A DNA stretch of 8,818 nt from Lachnospiraceae bacterium UBA6998 (GTDB lineage Bacteria > Bacillota > Clostridia > Lachnospirales > Lachnospiraceae): positions 1-8,818 of the forward strand of contig DJXS01000007.1 in the NCBI GenBank assembly GCA_002448395.1, written 5' to 3'. Below the pieces are notes generated by a model. That model saw only the letters and a program-made list of their open reading frames with translations. It did not search any database and had not been told where the DNA came from. Positions within the stretch are counted from its first letter, which is position 1; every line of letters begins with the position of its first letter. The position numbers were made by a program, and so were the translations under genes. This document shows positions 1-6,402 of this stretch, piece after piece.

Positions 1-893
1 GTGCCGTCCTGAAGGCCCCGGATGATGGCCATACGGTCGCGCTCGGTGCGAAGAGGTGGATTGACCTTGGCGAGTGTTCCGCGGGTAAGGATCGCGTCTT
101 CTGTGAGGGAGAAGTGATGGGGCGTCGCTTCAGCGTGAATGGAAGGGTGCTGAGTGCGGGCCCGGCGCACGTATTCAACGCCTTCCTCAGTGCTGATGTG
201 CTGGATGCATAAAGGCGCGTCAAGGGAAGCGGCGATCTCCACGTCTCTGGCGATCAGAGTGTATTCCGCTTCGCGGGGAGAACCTTTGAGTCCCAGAGCC
301 TGAGCGGCTTTGCCGCCGCCGTTGATGCCGTTTTCGGAGATGTAACTCTTGTCCTCTTCATGCAGGCTGACCGGGAGTTCCAGACCTTTGGCGATCCCCA
401 GAGCTTCTGCCAGAAGGGAAGCGTCCATAATGGGGAGTCCGTCGTCGGTGAAACCGGCGGCTCCGCAGGAGGCGAGAGTGCGAAGGTCATTCAGCTCTTT
501 GCCGGCCATGCCTTTGGTCACATTGGCGCAGCTGTAGAGGCGGACCGGAAGCGCGCGGCCCCTCTCAAGAATATCATTCAGTATTTCGGGAGAATCTACA
601 GGGGGCTTCGTGTTGGCCATCAGAACGACGGAGGTATAGCCGCCCTTCACCGCGGACTGCGCGCCGGTGGCGAGATCCTCCTTGTAAGTGAAGCCGGGAT
701 CGCGGAAATGGGAGTGCGTATCGATGAGCCCCGGGCAGACAATCATACCGGATGCGTCCAGAACAGAGGCGCCGGCGGGAGCCATAAGGTGCTTCTCTAT
801 TTTGACAAAGCGGCCGTTGTCGATCAGAATGTCCCGTCTGCCTTCGGTTCCGGAAGCGGGATCGATCAGGTAACTATTCTGGATTAAAAGCAT
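1..893 (-). CDS. pyrC: Dihydroorotase, class I (3' end beyond window)
   Basis: Dihydroorotase is a cytoplasmic metalloenzyme that interconverts N-carbamoyl-aspartate and dihydroorotate, the third step of UMP synthesis. I translated 297 codons from the ATG at 893-891, and the frame is still open at position 1. Visible motifs are the metal-binding DTHSHFRDPG (residues 58-67; H60, H62, substrate Arg R64), NTKPP (94-98), the GFTDDG loop (147-152), which carries the metal-site Asp, SLHEED with H178, QHIST with H232, ATPHHF (256-261) and KVNPPLR (276-282). This pattern is the Bacillus/Aquifex-type class I enzyme, not the short E. coli type. Family members are about 430 residues, so roughly 130 are missing, including the expected catalytic DHAPH segment. 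AGGAGA sits 7 nt before the ATG. The gene is divergent from plsC-pyrK-pyrD, and PyrD uses its product. Confidence 0.96.
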   Translation of the reverse strand, partial: MLLIQNSYLIDPASGTEGRRDILIDNGRFVKIEKHLMAPAGASVLDASGMIVCPGLIDTHSHFRDPGFTYKEDLATGAQSAVKGGYTSVVLMANTKPPVDSPEILNDILERGRALPVRLYSCANVTKGMAGKELNDLRTLASCGAAGFTDDGLPIMDASLLAEALGIAKGLELPVSLHEEDKSYISENGINGGGKAAQALGLKGSPREAEYTLIARDVEIAASLDAPLCIQHISTEEGVEYVRRARTQHPSIHAEATPHHFSLTEDAILTRGTLAKVNPPLRTERDRMAIIRGLQDG

Positions 894-932
894 AAAGTTC
901 TCTCCTGTGTGTATGGTTATCGGGACAATTAC

Positions 933-961
933 AGTATAACATGGAAGTGGCTGACAGCATT
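933..961 (-). promoter_or_regulatory. Candidate pyrC promoter (extended -10)
   Basis: On the minus strand, TGTTATACT (941-933) is an extended -10 element: a TG, one spacer base, then TATACT. The hexamer 17 bp upstream (961-956) reads AATGCT and is a poor -35, but extended -10 promoters often do without a good one. The predicted transcript would start about 30-35 nt before the pyrC ATG. That leaves no room for a PyrR-type attenuator or other leader riboregulator on this transcript. Confidence 0.5.
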
Positions 962-990
962 GTAGCAGAATCTGTATTTTCTGCTATAAT
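960..990 (+). promoter_or_regulatory. Candidate promoter of the plsC-pyrKD-ispE operon
   Basis: TGCTATAAT (982-990) is a perfect extended -10: TG, one base, then consensus TATAAT. TTGTAG at 960-965 is the best -35 match, with a 19-bp spacer. Its upstream end touches the -35 zone of the divergent pyrC promoter, so the two polymerase sites are back to back and could interfere with each other or share an operator. The predicted start is near 997, giving a 5' leader of about 38 nt in which I see no hairpin or attenuator. Confidence 0.6.
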
Positions 991-1034
991 TAGTATGTTA
1001 AAGTATGTGATGCGTTAAGAAAGGAATTTGTGAT

Positions 1035-1781
1035 ATGTGGGTTATACGCGCGCTGACCGCGCTTTTATTTGCGGCACTGATCATCCTGATCGACCTGCCG
1101 CTTCATCTGATCACTTCACTGATCGAGAAGGCCAAACCGGGCTCCTGCACTGAGTTCAGGCACAGTTACGCGAGATTCGCGATGCAGGGGATCTGGCTTT
1201 TGGCAGGCGGAAAAGCCATTATCCTCGGAATTAAGAATGTGCCGACGAACAGGGCAGTGCTGTTTGTGGGCAACCACAGGAGCATTTTTGACATCATCCT
1301 GGCGGGATCCCTCATCAGATATCCGGTCGGCTTTGTTGCCAAAAAAGAGCTGAAGGGAACGCCGATCACAATGATCATGGAGGAGATCCACTGCCTGTTC
1401 CTGGACCGCGAAGATCCCAGACAGGGCCTCAAGACGATCCTGACGGCGATCGACTATGTCAAGGACGGCATTTCGATGTTCATCTTCCCCGAGGGGACGC
1501 GCTGCAAGGTGGAGGGAACTTTTCTTCCTTTCCACGCCGGCAGTTTCAAAATAGCGACGAAGGCCAAGGTCCCGGTGATCCCGGTGACGATCGTAGGAAT
1601 GGGCGATGTGTTTGAGGACCATTTCCCCCGCCCCAAGCGGGCGACGGTCGTGATCGAATTCGGCGAGCCGATCGAGACAGCTGATATGGACAGAAACGCT
1701 CAGAAGGAGCTTCCGGACAGGGTGAAGGCCATCATTGAGGAGACCTACGCCAGAGACAAGGTACTGATCACCGGCAAGTGA
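1035..1781 (+). CDS. plsC: 1-acyl-sn-glycerol-3-phosphate acyltransferase
   Basis: This enzyme adds the second acyl chain to lysophosphatidate, giving phosphatidate at the cytoplasmic face of the membrane. It is 248 residues, normal for bacterial PlsC. A hydrophobic N-terminal segment (about 6-30) should anchor it. All four acyltransferase blocks are present: the catalytic HX4D box GNHRSIFD (H81, D86), block II GFVAKKEL (99-106), block III FPEGTR (151-156, acyl-acceptor binding) and block IV VPVIPV (179-184). The ATG at 1035 follows AAGGAA at 1020-1025 with suitable spacing and is the first gene behind the extended -10 promoter. The last codons (ITGK-stop) are duplicated 45 bp downstream in the same frame (see the repeat entry). 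Substrate preference (acyl-CoA or acyl-ACP) cannot be read from the sequence. A role in lipid synthesis next to pyrimidine genes suggests a growth-linked operon, which is inference. Confidence 0.93.
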   Translation: MWVIRALTALLFAALIILIDLPLHLITSLIEKAKPGSCTEFRHSYARFAMQGIWLLAGGKAIILGIKNVPTNRAVLFVGNHRSIFDIILAGSLIRYPVGFVAKKELKGTPITMIMEEIHCLFLDREDPRQGLKTILTAIDYVKDGISMFIFPEGTRCKVEGTFLPFHAGSFKIATKAKVPVIPVTIVGMGDVFEDHFPRPKRATVVIEFGEPIETADMDRNAQKELPDRVKAIIEETYARDKVLITGK

Positions 1782-1828
1782 CCGGAAACGCTGTCCGCAG
1801 ACCGGGCATGGATCACCGGCAAGTGACC
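1766..1828 (+). repeat. Perfect 18-bp direct repeat, 45 bp apart, at the plsC 3' end
   Basis: GATCACCGGCAAGTGACC occurs at 1766-1783 and again at 1811-1828. The offset of 45 bp is a multiple of three. Both copies read ITGK-stop in the plsC frame, so the second copy would act as a back-up stop codon adding 15 residues if the first were lost. The flanking bases differ on both sides, so the match is exactly 18 bp. It probably marks a small local duplication in the plsC-pyrK spacer. No function is evident. Confidence 0.9.
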
Positions 1829-1852
1829 TGCCCCCGTTTGGAGAATACGGCT

Positions 1853-2644
1853 ATGAAGAAAAAGACAACAATGACTGTGACGGAGATCAGGAGCCTTGCG
1901 GAAGGCATTTTCAGCATGAAGCTCCGGTATCCGGAAGGGGATGCGCCTGAGAAGGTATTGCCCGGCCAGTTCGCGGGGCTCTACCCGAACGATCCTTCCA
2001 AACTCCTGCCAAGGCCCATCAGCATCTGCAGATGGGAGCCTGATTCAGGCGAGCTTCAGTTTGTGTTCCGTGTGGCAGGCGCGGGAACCGCATCGCTGGC
2101 TGCGCAAAAAACCGGCGATAAAGTGGACATGCTGGGGATACTCGGAAACGGGTATGATCTGGGGAAACTTGCGGGAAAGAGAGTGCTGCTTCTCGGCGGA
2201 GGCATAGGGATCCCGCCCATGGTGGAATTGGCGGCGGCTCTTAACGGTATTCCCGGAAGCGAAGTGAAGGCAGTCATGGGATACAGGGACAGCAGCCTGT
2301 TTCTTACAGAGGAGCTGAAGAAGTACGGCAATCTTTTGATCGCCACGGAGGACGGAAGCGTCGGGACGAAGGGAAATGTCCTGGACGCGGTAAGGGAGAA
2401 CGGCGTGACGGCGGATGCGGTCTGCGCCTGCGGCCCGATGCCTATGCTGCGCGCAGTGAAGAAGTTTGCGCAGGAGCAGGGGATCCCCGCCTATATTTCT
2501 CTGGAAGAGAGAATGGCCTGCGGCGTCGGCGCGTGCCTCGGATGCATCACGAAGACGGTGAAGACAGACAGCCATTCCCATGTACGGAACGCGAGGATCT
2601 GCACGGAAGGCCCGGTGTTCGACGCAGAGGAGGTGGAGATCTGA
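1853..2644 (+). CDS. pyrK: Dihydroorotate dehydrogenase B, electron-transfer subunit
   Basis: PyrK is the FAD and [2Fe-2S] subunit that passes electrons from PyrD to NAD+ in the class 1B dihydroorotate dehydrogenase heterotetramer. The 263-residue length fits the family (about 255-265). The FAD-binding RPIS is at 54-57, the pyridine-nucleotide-binding GGGIGIPP at 115-122, CACGP at 191-195, and the iron-sulphur cysteines are C223, C228, C231 and C250 in the pattern C-x4-C-x2-C-x18-C. I chose the ATG at 1853 because GGAG (1840-1843) lies 9 nt upstream. An upstream GTG at 1778 is in frame, but it has no ribosome binding site and adds 25 residues unlike the family. The gene lies about 70 bp after plsC and overlaps pyrD by one base (TGATG). 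Confidence 0.95.
   Translation: MKKKTTMTVTEIRSLAEGIFSMKLRYPEGDAPEKVLPGQFAGLYPNDPSKLLPRPISICRWEPDSGELQFVFRVAGAGTASLAAQKTGDKVDMLGILGNGYDLGKLAGKRVLLLGGGIGIPPMVELAAALNGIPGSEVKAVMGYRDSSLFLTEELKKYGNLLIATEDGSVGTKGNVLDAVRENGVTADAVCACGPMPMLRAVKKFAQEQGIPAYISLEERMACGVGACLGCITKTVKTDSHSHVRNARICTEGPVFDAEEVEI
2628..2634 (+). promoter_or_regulatory. Shine-Dalgarno for pyrD inside the pyrK end
   Basis: AGGAGGT lies within the last codons of pyrK, 9 nt before the ATG at 2644. It fixes that start over the in-frame ATG at 2677, which has no comparable site upstream. It allows pyrD to be reinitiated by ribosomes finishing pyrK, consistent with equal subunit supply. Confidence 0.8.
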
Positions 2645-3573
2645 TGAGGGAGGAGACTTACAGAAGTAAGCCTGATATGACTGTGAACATCGCCGGCGTG
2701 GAACTGAAGAATCCGGTGATGACGGCATCGGGGACGTTCGGGTCCGGTATGGAATATTCGGAATTTGTGGACCTGAACCATCTGGGAGCGGTCGTGACGA
2801 AAGGCGTGGCGAATAAGCCCTGGGAGGGAAATCCGACGCCCCGCGTGGCGGAAGTTTACGGGGGAATGCTCAATGCTATAGGCCTTCAGAATCCCGGGAT
2901 CGATGTCTTTATCGAGAGGGACCTCGCTTTTTTGAAACAGTTCGATACAAAGGTCATCGTGAATGTCTGCGGACACACCGAAGAGGAGTATCTGGAGGTG
3001 GTGGAGCGCCTTGCGGATGAGCCGGTGGACATGCTGGAGATTAATGTGTCCTGCCCCAACGTCAAGCAGGGGGCGATCCAGTTCGGACAGGATCCGGGAT
3101 GCCTTGAGGACATCACGGCGAAGATCAAGAGGATCGCGAAGCAGCCGGTCATCATGAAGCTGACGCCCAACGTTACTGATATATCGGTGATGGCCCGCGC
3201 GGCGGAGGCGGGAGGAGCAGACGCCATTTCGCTGATCAACACGATCACAGGCATGAAGATCGATATAGAGAAGAGAAGATTTGTACTGGCCAACAGGACA
3301 GGAGGGCTGTCCGGACCCGCGATCAAGCCGGTGGCAGTCAGAATGGTCTGGCAGGCTGCCCAGGCTGTAAAGATCCCAATCATAGGAATGGGCGGCATAG
3401 CCTCTGCGGAAGACGCGGTGGAGTTCATGCTTGCCGGCGCGTCAGCCGTTGCGGTGGGAGCCATGAATTTCCATGATCCGTACCTGACGCAGAAAGTAGT
3501 GGACGGCATGGAACAGTACCTGATGCGGCACAATATTCAAACAGTCAGAGAACTGACGGGGGCTGTCCAATGA
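2644..3573 (+). CDS. pyrD: Dihydroorotate dehydrogenase B (NAD+), catalytic subunit
   Basis: This FMN enzyme oxidises dihydroorotate to orotate in UMP synthesis and, paired with PyrK, passes electrons to NAD+. The 309-residue length matches class 1B. Seen in sequence: NPVMTASGTFGSG (23-35), KGV (53-55), GLQNPG (80-85), the NVSCPN active-site loop (134-139) with C137, the catalytic base typical of class 1 enzymes (class 2 uses Ser), KLTPN (172-176), the GGLSGPAIKP loop (220-229), and the FMN-phosphate region GMGGIASAEDAVEFMLAGAS (248-267). The start overlaps the pyrK stop (TGATG) and the stop overlaps the ispE start (ATGA), so translation of all three is probably coupled. No membrane anchor is present, in agreement with the NAD-linked soluble class. 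Confidence 0.97.
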   Translation: MREETYRSKPDMTVNIAGVELKNPVMTASGTFGSGMEYSEFVDLNHLGAVVTKGVANKPWEGNPTPRVAEVYGGMLNAIGLQNPGIDVFIERDLAFLKQFDTKVIVNVCGHTEEEYLEVVERLADEPVDMLEINVSCPNVKQGAIQFGQDPGCLEDITAKIKRIAKQPVIMKLTPNVTDISVMARAAEAGGADAISLINTITGMKIDIEKRRFVLANRTGGLSGPAIKPVAVRMVWQAAQAVKIPIIGMGGIASAEDAVEFMLAGASAVAVGAMNFHDPYLTQKVVDGMEQYLMRHNIQTVRELTGAVQ

Positions 3574-4457
3574 GAAAAACGAAAGAAACGGCATATGCCA
3601 AGATAAACCTGAGCCTCGACGTACTGGGACGCCTGGAGAACGGCTATCACATCGTGAAGATGATCATGCAGACGATCGATCTGTACGACGAGCTGGTCTT
3701 TGAGACGCAGGACAGAGAGTGCCCTTCCATGGAGATCACGCTTGTATCAGACAGCGGTGAGATACCGGGAGGAGAGGACAACCTGATCGTGCGCGCCGTG
3801 CGCCGCATGGAGGCAAAATATGGAATCCGGAGAGACCTGAAGATCACCTTGAAGAAGAACATTCCGGTGGCTGCGGGAATGGCCGGAGGCAGCACGGATG
3901 CAGCAGCTGCGCTTCGCGCGGTGAGGGATCTGTTCGTGCCGGAAGTAAGTGACGAAGAACTGCAGAAGATCGGAGTGAGCCTGGGAGCGGACATTCCTTA
4001 CTGTGTGACCGGAGGTACACAGCTCTCAGAGGGGATCGGAGAGGTCCTGGCTGTGCTACCTGACGCGCCGCAGTGCGGGCTTGTGGTCTGCAAACCGCCG
4101 GTGAACGTCTCTACTGCAGAAATCTATAAAAAGTACGACAGTCTCGAGTCGGTGACACATCCCGACATCGAGGCGCAGATCGAAGCGATCTCGAGAGGTG
4201 ATCTCGAGGGGATGGCACGGCAGTGCGGCAATGTCCTGGAGGAAGTCACCGGGACGATGTATCCCGAGATCGGAGAGATCGAGAAGTTTTTTGAGAGCAA
4301 GGGAGCGCTGGAATCCAGAATGACCGGCAGCGGACCCACAGTTTTTGCTATTTTTGCAAGTGGGGAAGAGGCACAAAATGCCGCTGAAGCATTTGAAGCG
4401 GCGAACAAAGAGAGAGACTGCAGGGTCATTGCATGCAAATTCATTTATCGGATTTAA
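3570..4457 (+). CDS. ispE: 4-diphosphocytidyl-2-C-methyl-D-erythritol kinase
   Basis: IspE is a GHMP-superfamily kinase that phosphorylates CDP-methylerythritol at the 2-hydroxyl, the fourth step of the non-mevalonate (MEP) isoprenoid pathway. At 295 residues it is a normal size. It has AKINLSL (10-16) with K11 and N13, NGYH (24-27) with H27, the ATP-binding motif PVAAGMAGGSTDAAAA (99-114), LGADIPY (138-144) with the catalytic Asp D141, GGTQLSEGIGE (148-158) and the C-terminal MTGSGPTVFA (251-260). By alignment these cover the substrate and catalytic residues known from E. coli IspE (K10, H26, D141). The start codon overlaps the pyrD stop as ATGA, with only a weak G-run upstream, so reinitiation after pyrD is likely. 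The presence of ispE implies that the organism makes isoprenoids by the MEP route. Confidence 0.96.
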   Translation: MRKTKETAYAKINLSLDVLGRLENGYHIVKMIMQTIDLYDELVFETQDRECPSMEITLVSDSGEIPGGEDNLIVRAVRRMEAKYGIRRDLKITLKKNIPVAAGMAGGSTDAAAALRAVRDLFVPEVSDEELQKIGVSLGADIPYCVTGGTQLSEGIGEVLAVLPDAPQCGLVVCKPPVNVSTAEIYKKYDSLESVTHPDIEAQIEAISRGDLEGMARQCGNVLEEVTGTMYPEIGEIEKFFESKGALESRMTGSGPTVFAIFASGEEAQNAAEAFEAANKERDCRVIACKFIYRI

Positions 4458-4459
4458 AT

Positions 4460-4464
4460 GGAGG
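4460..4464 (+). promoter_or_regulatory. Shine-Dalgarno deciding the GntR-gene start
   Basis: GGAGG ends 5 nt before the ATG at 4470. The earlier in-frame ATG at 4458 overlaps this site and has no ribosome binding site of its own, so the shorter start is preferred. Confidence 0.75.
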
Positions 4465-4469
4465 ATTCA

Positions 4470-5174
4470 ATGGGAGAAGATATTCTTACTAGTGCGGGTA
4501 TGGCGATGACCGAAGAACAGCAGTCAATGCCGCTTCGCGACGCGGTGTTCATGTCTCTTCGCAAAGCGATCCTGACAGGAAAGCTCAAACCCGGCGACAG
4601 GCTCACAGAAGTAAAACTCGGCAAACTGCTCGGGACCAGCCGGACACCCATCAGGGAAGCGATCAGGCTGCTGGAACTGGACGGGCTTGTGACGATCGTC
4701 GCGGGGAGCGGCGCGAGAGTTTCCAGAATGACTGTGGAGGATCTTCAGGAAGTTATGGAGATCAGAAGCGCTCTGGAGCAGCTCAGCGCGGGGCTTGCAA
4801 GCGAGAGGATCACCGAGGCTGAAAAAGTTCAGCTCCGGGAAGCTTGTACATCCTTTAACCGGCTCACGCAGACCAGGGACAGTGTTGTGATCGCGGAAGC
4901 TGACGTGCGCTTTCACGACCTGATCCTGAAGGCGGCGAAAAACGGAAAGCTGAAGGGAATTCTGGATGGACTGGCAGATAATATTTACCGGTACCGGTAC
5001 GAGTTCATTCAGGATGATCTGCGGTACGAGCATCTGATCGCTGAGCATCTTGATATTTATAACGCGATCGTGAGCGGAAACAGGGAAGAAGCTGAGAAGG
5101 CGGCGCAGGTTCATATTGACCACCAGTACAGGGCGATCAGGGAACAGCTCCTTTCGGAAAAAGGAGACCAATAG
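4470..5174 (+). CDS. GntR-family transcriptional regulator with FCD domain (FadR subfamily)
   Basis: This is a predicted ligand-responsive DNA-binding repressor or activator of 234 residues. Residues about 20-88 form the GntR winged helix: PLRDAVFMSLRKAI, then LKPGDRL, the recognition helix in TSRTPIREAIRLLELDGLV (56-74), and a wing with GSGARVS (79-85). Residues about 92-225 are an all-helical FCD ligand domain. Its usual metal ligands are visible as D145-x3-H149 (EADVRFHD), H193 (AEHLDIY) and H215 (VHIDH). FCD regulators often bind small carboxylic acids, but the effector here cannot be predicted. The gene starts 12 bp after the ispE stop, and the DUF1934 gene starts 2 bp after its own stop. 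It may control this operon or a distant one. An alternative start at 4458 would add four residues. Confidence 0.92.
   Translation: MGEDILTSAGMAMTEEQQSMPLRDAVFMSLRKAILTGKLKPGDRLTEVKLGKLLGTSRTPIREAIRLLELDGLVTIVAGSGARVSRMTVEDLQEVMEIRSALEQLSAGLASERITEAEKVQLREACTSFNRLTQTRDSVVIAEADVRFHDLILKAAKNGKLKGILDGLADNIYRYRYEFIQDDLRYEHLIAEHLDIYNAIVSGNREEAEKAAQVHIDHQYRAIREQLLSEKGDQ
5161..5166 (+). promoter_or_regulatory. Shine-Dalgarno supporting the TTG start at 5177
   Basis: AAGGAG lies in the last codons of the GntR gene, 10 nt before a TTG codon at 5177. No ATG or GTG in frame lies near the conserved N-terminal strand, so this site supports the TTG as initiator. Confidence 0.65.
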
Positions 5175-5176
5175 AG

Positions 5177-5602
5177 TTGGGAAGAGAAGTCTGGCTTACA
5201 GTGACAGGTGAGCAGAAGGACGCGGACGGACGCAGGGACCGCAATTCGACGCAGATCCGCGCCTGGTATGAGAGAAGAGAAGATAAGCATATCTTTGAAT
5301 ACCGGGAGAGAGATCCGCAGAGCGGAGCAGTTACGGATTCCAGGCTGGTCTTTTCCGCGGTACACTGCAGCATTGAGAGAAAAGGCGCTGTCAGCACTAA
5401 AATGCGTTTTTGGCCTGAGAAGGAAACAGAGTGTATGTATGAGACGGGATTCGGATCGATCCCGATGAAGCTATTTACAAAGCGCCTGGCCATGAGGGAG
5501 GTCGGCAGTAATTTCCACGGCAGAGTCGTATACGACCTGCATCTTCAGGGGGGAGATCCCATGGAGTGCGCGGTGACGGTCAAAGCGGAGCCGGTAAAAT
5601 AA
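5177..5602 (+). CDS. DUF1934 (YwiB-like) small beta-barrel protein
   Basis: The 141-residue predicted soluble protein belongs to the DUF1934/YwiB family, whose members are small calycin-like beta-barrels of unknown function. The family look is clear. There is an N-terminal strand VWLTVTGEQ (5-13), a central F-x-Y-R-E-R strand (40-45), then ECMYETGFGSIPMKLFTKRL (85-104), which fits the usual Y-x-T-x-(Y/F)-G-s-(I/L)-x-(M/L) block, and a final run of strands with VVYDLHLQGG (117-126). It starts with TTG, two bases after the GntR stop, and is the last gene before the terminator. In bacilli the homologue sits near argS, while here it follows ispE and the regulator. The barrel suggests binding of a small ligand, but none is known, so I give no function. 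Confidence 0.82.
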   Translation: MGREVWLTVTGEQKDADGRRDRNSTQIRAWYERREDKHIFEYRERDPQSGAVTDSRLVFSAVHCSIERKGAVSTKMRFWPEKETECMYETGFGSIPMKLFTKRLAMREVGSNFHGRVVYDLHLQGGDPMECAVTVKAEPVK

Positions 5603-5614
5603 AAAGCACAGTAT

Positions 5615-5650
5615 AAAAAAAGCGTACCGCATCGTGCGGCACGCTTTTTT
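5615..5650. terminator. Bidirectional intrinsic terminator
   Basis: A 7-A run and GCGT (5615-5625) pair with ACGC and six T (5641-5650). After one A/C mismatch, CCGCA pairs with TGCGG around a 3-base TCG loop. The T tract serves the rightward operon. The A tract becomes a U tract on the opposite strand and can serve the convergent gene that ends at 5690. It begins 12 bp after the DUF1934 stop. Confidence 0.92.
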
Positions 5651-5689
5651 ATTGTTCTGACGGTAATAAATTGTGGATTCTGTCCGGGA

Positions 5690-6169
5690 TCACTTGAGGG
5701 GCTTGGCGCCTGCCTTCTCCTGCAGTTTGTCCATCTGCTTGCGGAACCAGCTCTTCTTGACGGGGTTGTCGGAAACGAGCTTCTGTCCGCGCATGCCCTT
5801 GACTTCGACGATGTAGATACCGCTGACCATTGCCTTGACCTGCTTGTTGATCGGGATCAGGTCGAATACCTTCTCATCGGCGATAAGGTTCATGAATCTG
5901 GAGCCCACCTTGGCCTTAACGATCGGCACCTTGGAACGGCGCGCATACCACGGTGTCTGCGAGATGACTTCCTCGGGAAGTCCCGACTCCTTGAGTTTGA
6001 GTCTCTTCTTGTCTACGGCCATGATGACTACGGGCTGCTTGTTGGCCTGTATACGCTCATTCTGCTCTGCCTGCTGTTTTTCAAGACGCTTGCCTATGAA
6101 ATACAGCGCCACAAGAACTCCGATCAGGATGACCAAGATTACTAATAAAACGATTGTACCTGTCTTCAA
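5690..6169 (-). CDS. Membrane-anchored basic protein of unknown function
   Basis: I do not recognise a named family for this 159-residue protein. Residues 5-25 are one hydrophobic helix (TIVLLVILVILIGVLVALYF). It is followed by a charged stretch (26-44, GKRLEKQQAEQNERIQ), likely a short coiled coil, then a strand-rich region (about 46-125: PVVIMAVDKKRLKL, VPIVKAKVGSRFMNL, VKAMVSGIYIVEVKGM) and a Lys-rich helical tail (137-159). Positive charge just after the helix predicts the body lies on the cytoplasmic side, so it is a tail on a signal anchor and not a secreted domain. There is no lipobox and no conserved catalytic motif that I can name. The start is TTG at 6169-6167, supported by AGGAGGG 7 nt upstream and by the helix beginning right after it. 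The gene is monocistronic, with its own promoter and a shared terminator. Coding reality is well supported, function is not. Confidence 0.85.
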   Translation of the reverse strand: MKTGTIVLLVILVILIGVLVALYFIGKRLEKQQAEQNERIQANKQPVVIMAVDKKRLKLKESGLPEEVISQTPWYARRSKVPIVKAKVGSRFMNLIADEKVFDLIPINKQVKAMVSGIYIVEVKGMRGQKLVSDNPVKKSWFRKQMDKLQEKAGAKPLK

Positions 6170-6176
6170 ATCAGTA

Positions 6177-6183
6177 CCCTCCT
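6177..6183 (-). promoter_or_regulatory. Strong Shine-Dalgarno before a TTG start
   Basis: On the minus strand AGGAGGG sits 7 nt upstream of the TTG at 6169-6167. It fixes a non-ATG start for the membrane-protein gene. No ATG is available near the beginning of the hydrophobic helix. Confidence 0.8.
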
Positions 6184-6201
6184 AGAAATACGCTACTTAG
6201 C

Positions 6202-6230
6202 ATTTTAACATTGAATGATAGGCAAGGCAA
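6202..6230 (-). promoter_or_regulatory. Promoter of the membrane-protein gene
   Basis: On the minus strand, TTGCCT (6230-6225) and TAAAAT (6207-6202) are 17 bp apart, and the -10 is extended by TGT just upstream (TGTTAAAAT). This is a good housekeeping-sigma promoter, with a predicted start about 25-30 nt before the gene. Confidence 0.65.
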
Positions 6231-6321
6231 CAAGCGAATTTAAAGTTAAAGCGGGCATTTATGGCAAAAATTTATAGCAAGTTCATAATTGCGTAATACA
6301 AAAAGCTTTTAAGAATCGGCC

Positions 6322-6340
6322 TGTTATGCTAAACTATACT
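6322..6340 (+). promoter_or_regulatory. Weak candidate promoter for the foldase lipoprotein gene
   Basis: Two overlapping -10-like elements lie in the AT-rich gap before the lipoprotein gene. TGTTATGCT (6322-6330) is an extended -10 and TATACT is at 6335-6340. Neither has a convincing -35 at 16-18 bp. A 10-bp palindrome AAAAGCTTTT (6301-6310) lies just upstream and could be a protein site or chance in AT-rich DNA. The rest of 6231-6402 shows no gene. Confidence 0.35.
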
Positions 6341-6402
6341 AGTTATTCTCGGATTATTATGAAATACTTTTCAAAAATATTATAGAAAGGCAGAATGAAC
6401 TT

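Noticed and set aside
360..887. 175-codon plus-strand open frame
   Set aside because: It lies antisense to pyrC, whose dihydroorotase motifs run through the whole stretch. It has no ribosome binding site or family resemblance.
1778..1852. Upstream GTG start for pyrK, giving 288 residues
   Set aside because: It has no ribosome binding site, the added 25 residues do not resemble PyrK, and they come from the duplicated plsC end. The ATG at 1853 has a well-placed GGAG.
2045..3533. Several minus-strand open frames of 160-230 codons under pyrK and pyrD
   Set aside because: They are shadows of strongly conserved sense genes, with low-complexity products and no start signals.
4139..4210. Repeated GATCTCGAG words inside ispE
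   Set aside because: They fall in codons for ordinary Asp/Ile/Ser/Glu residues and are too short and irregular to be a designed repeat or a regulatory site.
6301..6310. Palindrome AAAAGCTTTT as an operator
   Set aside because: A 10-bp AT-rich palindrome is expected by chance in such a gap, and no second copy was seen near the other promoters. It is kept only as a note under the promoter entry.
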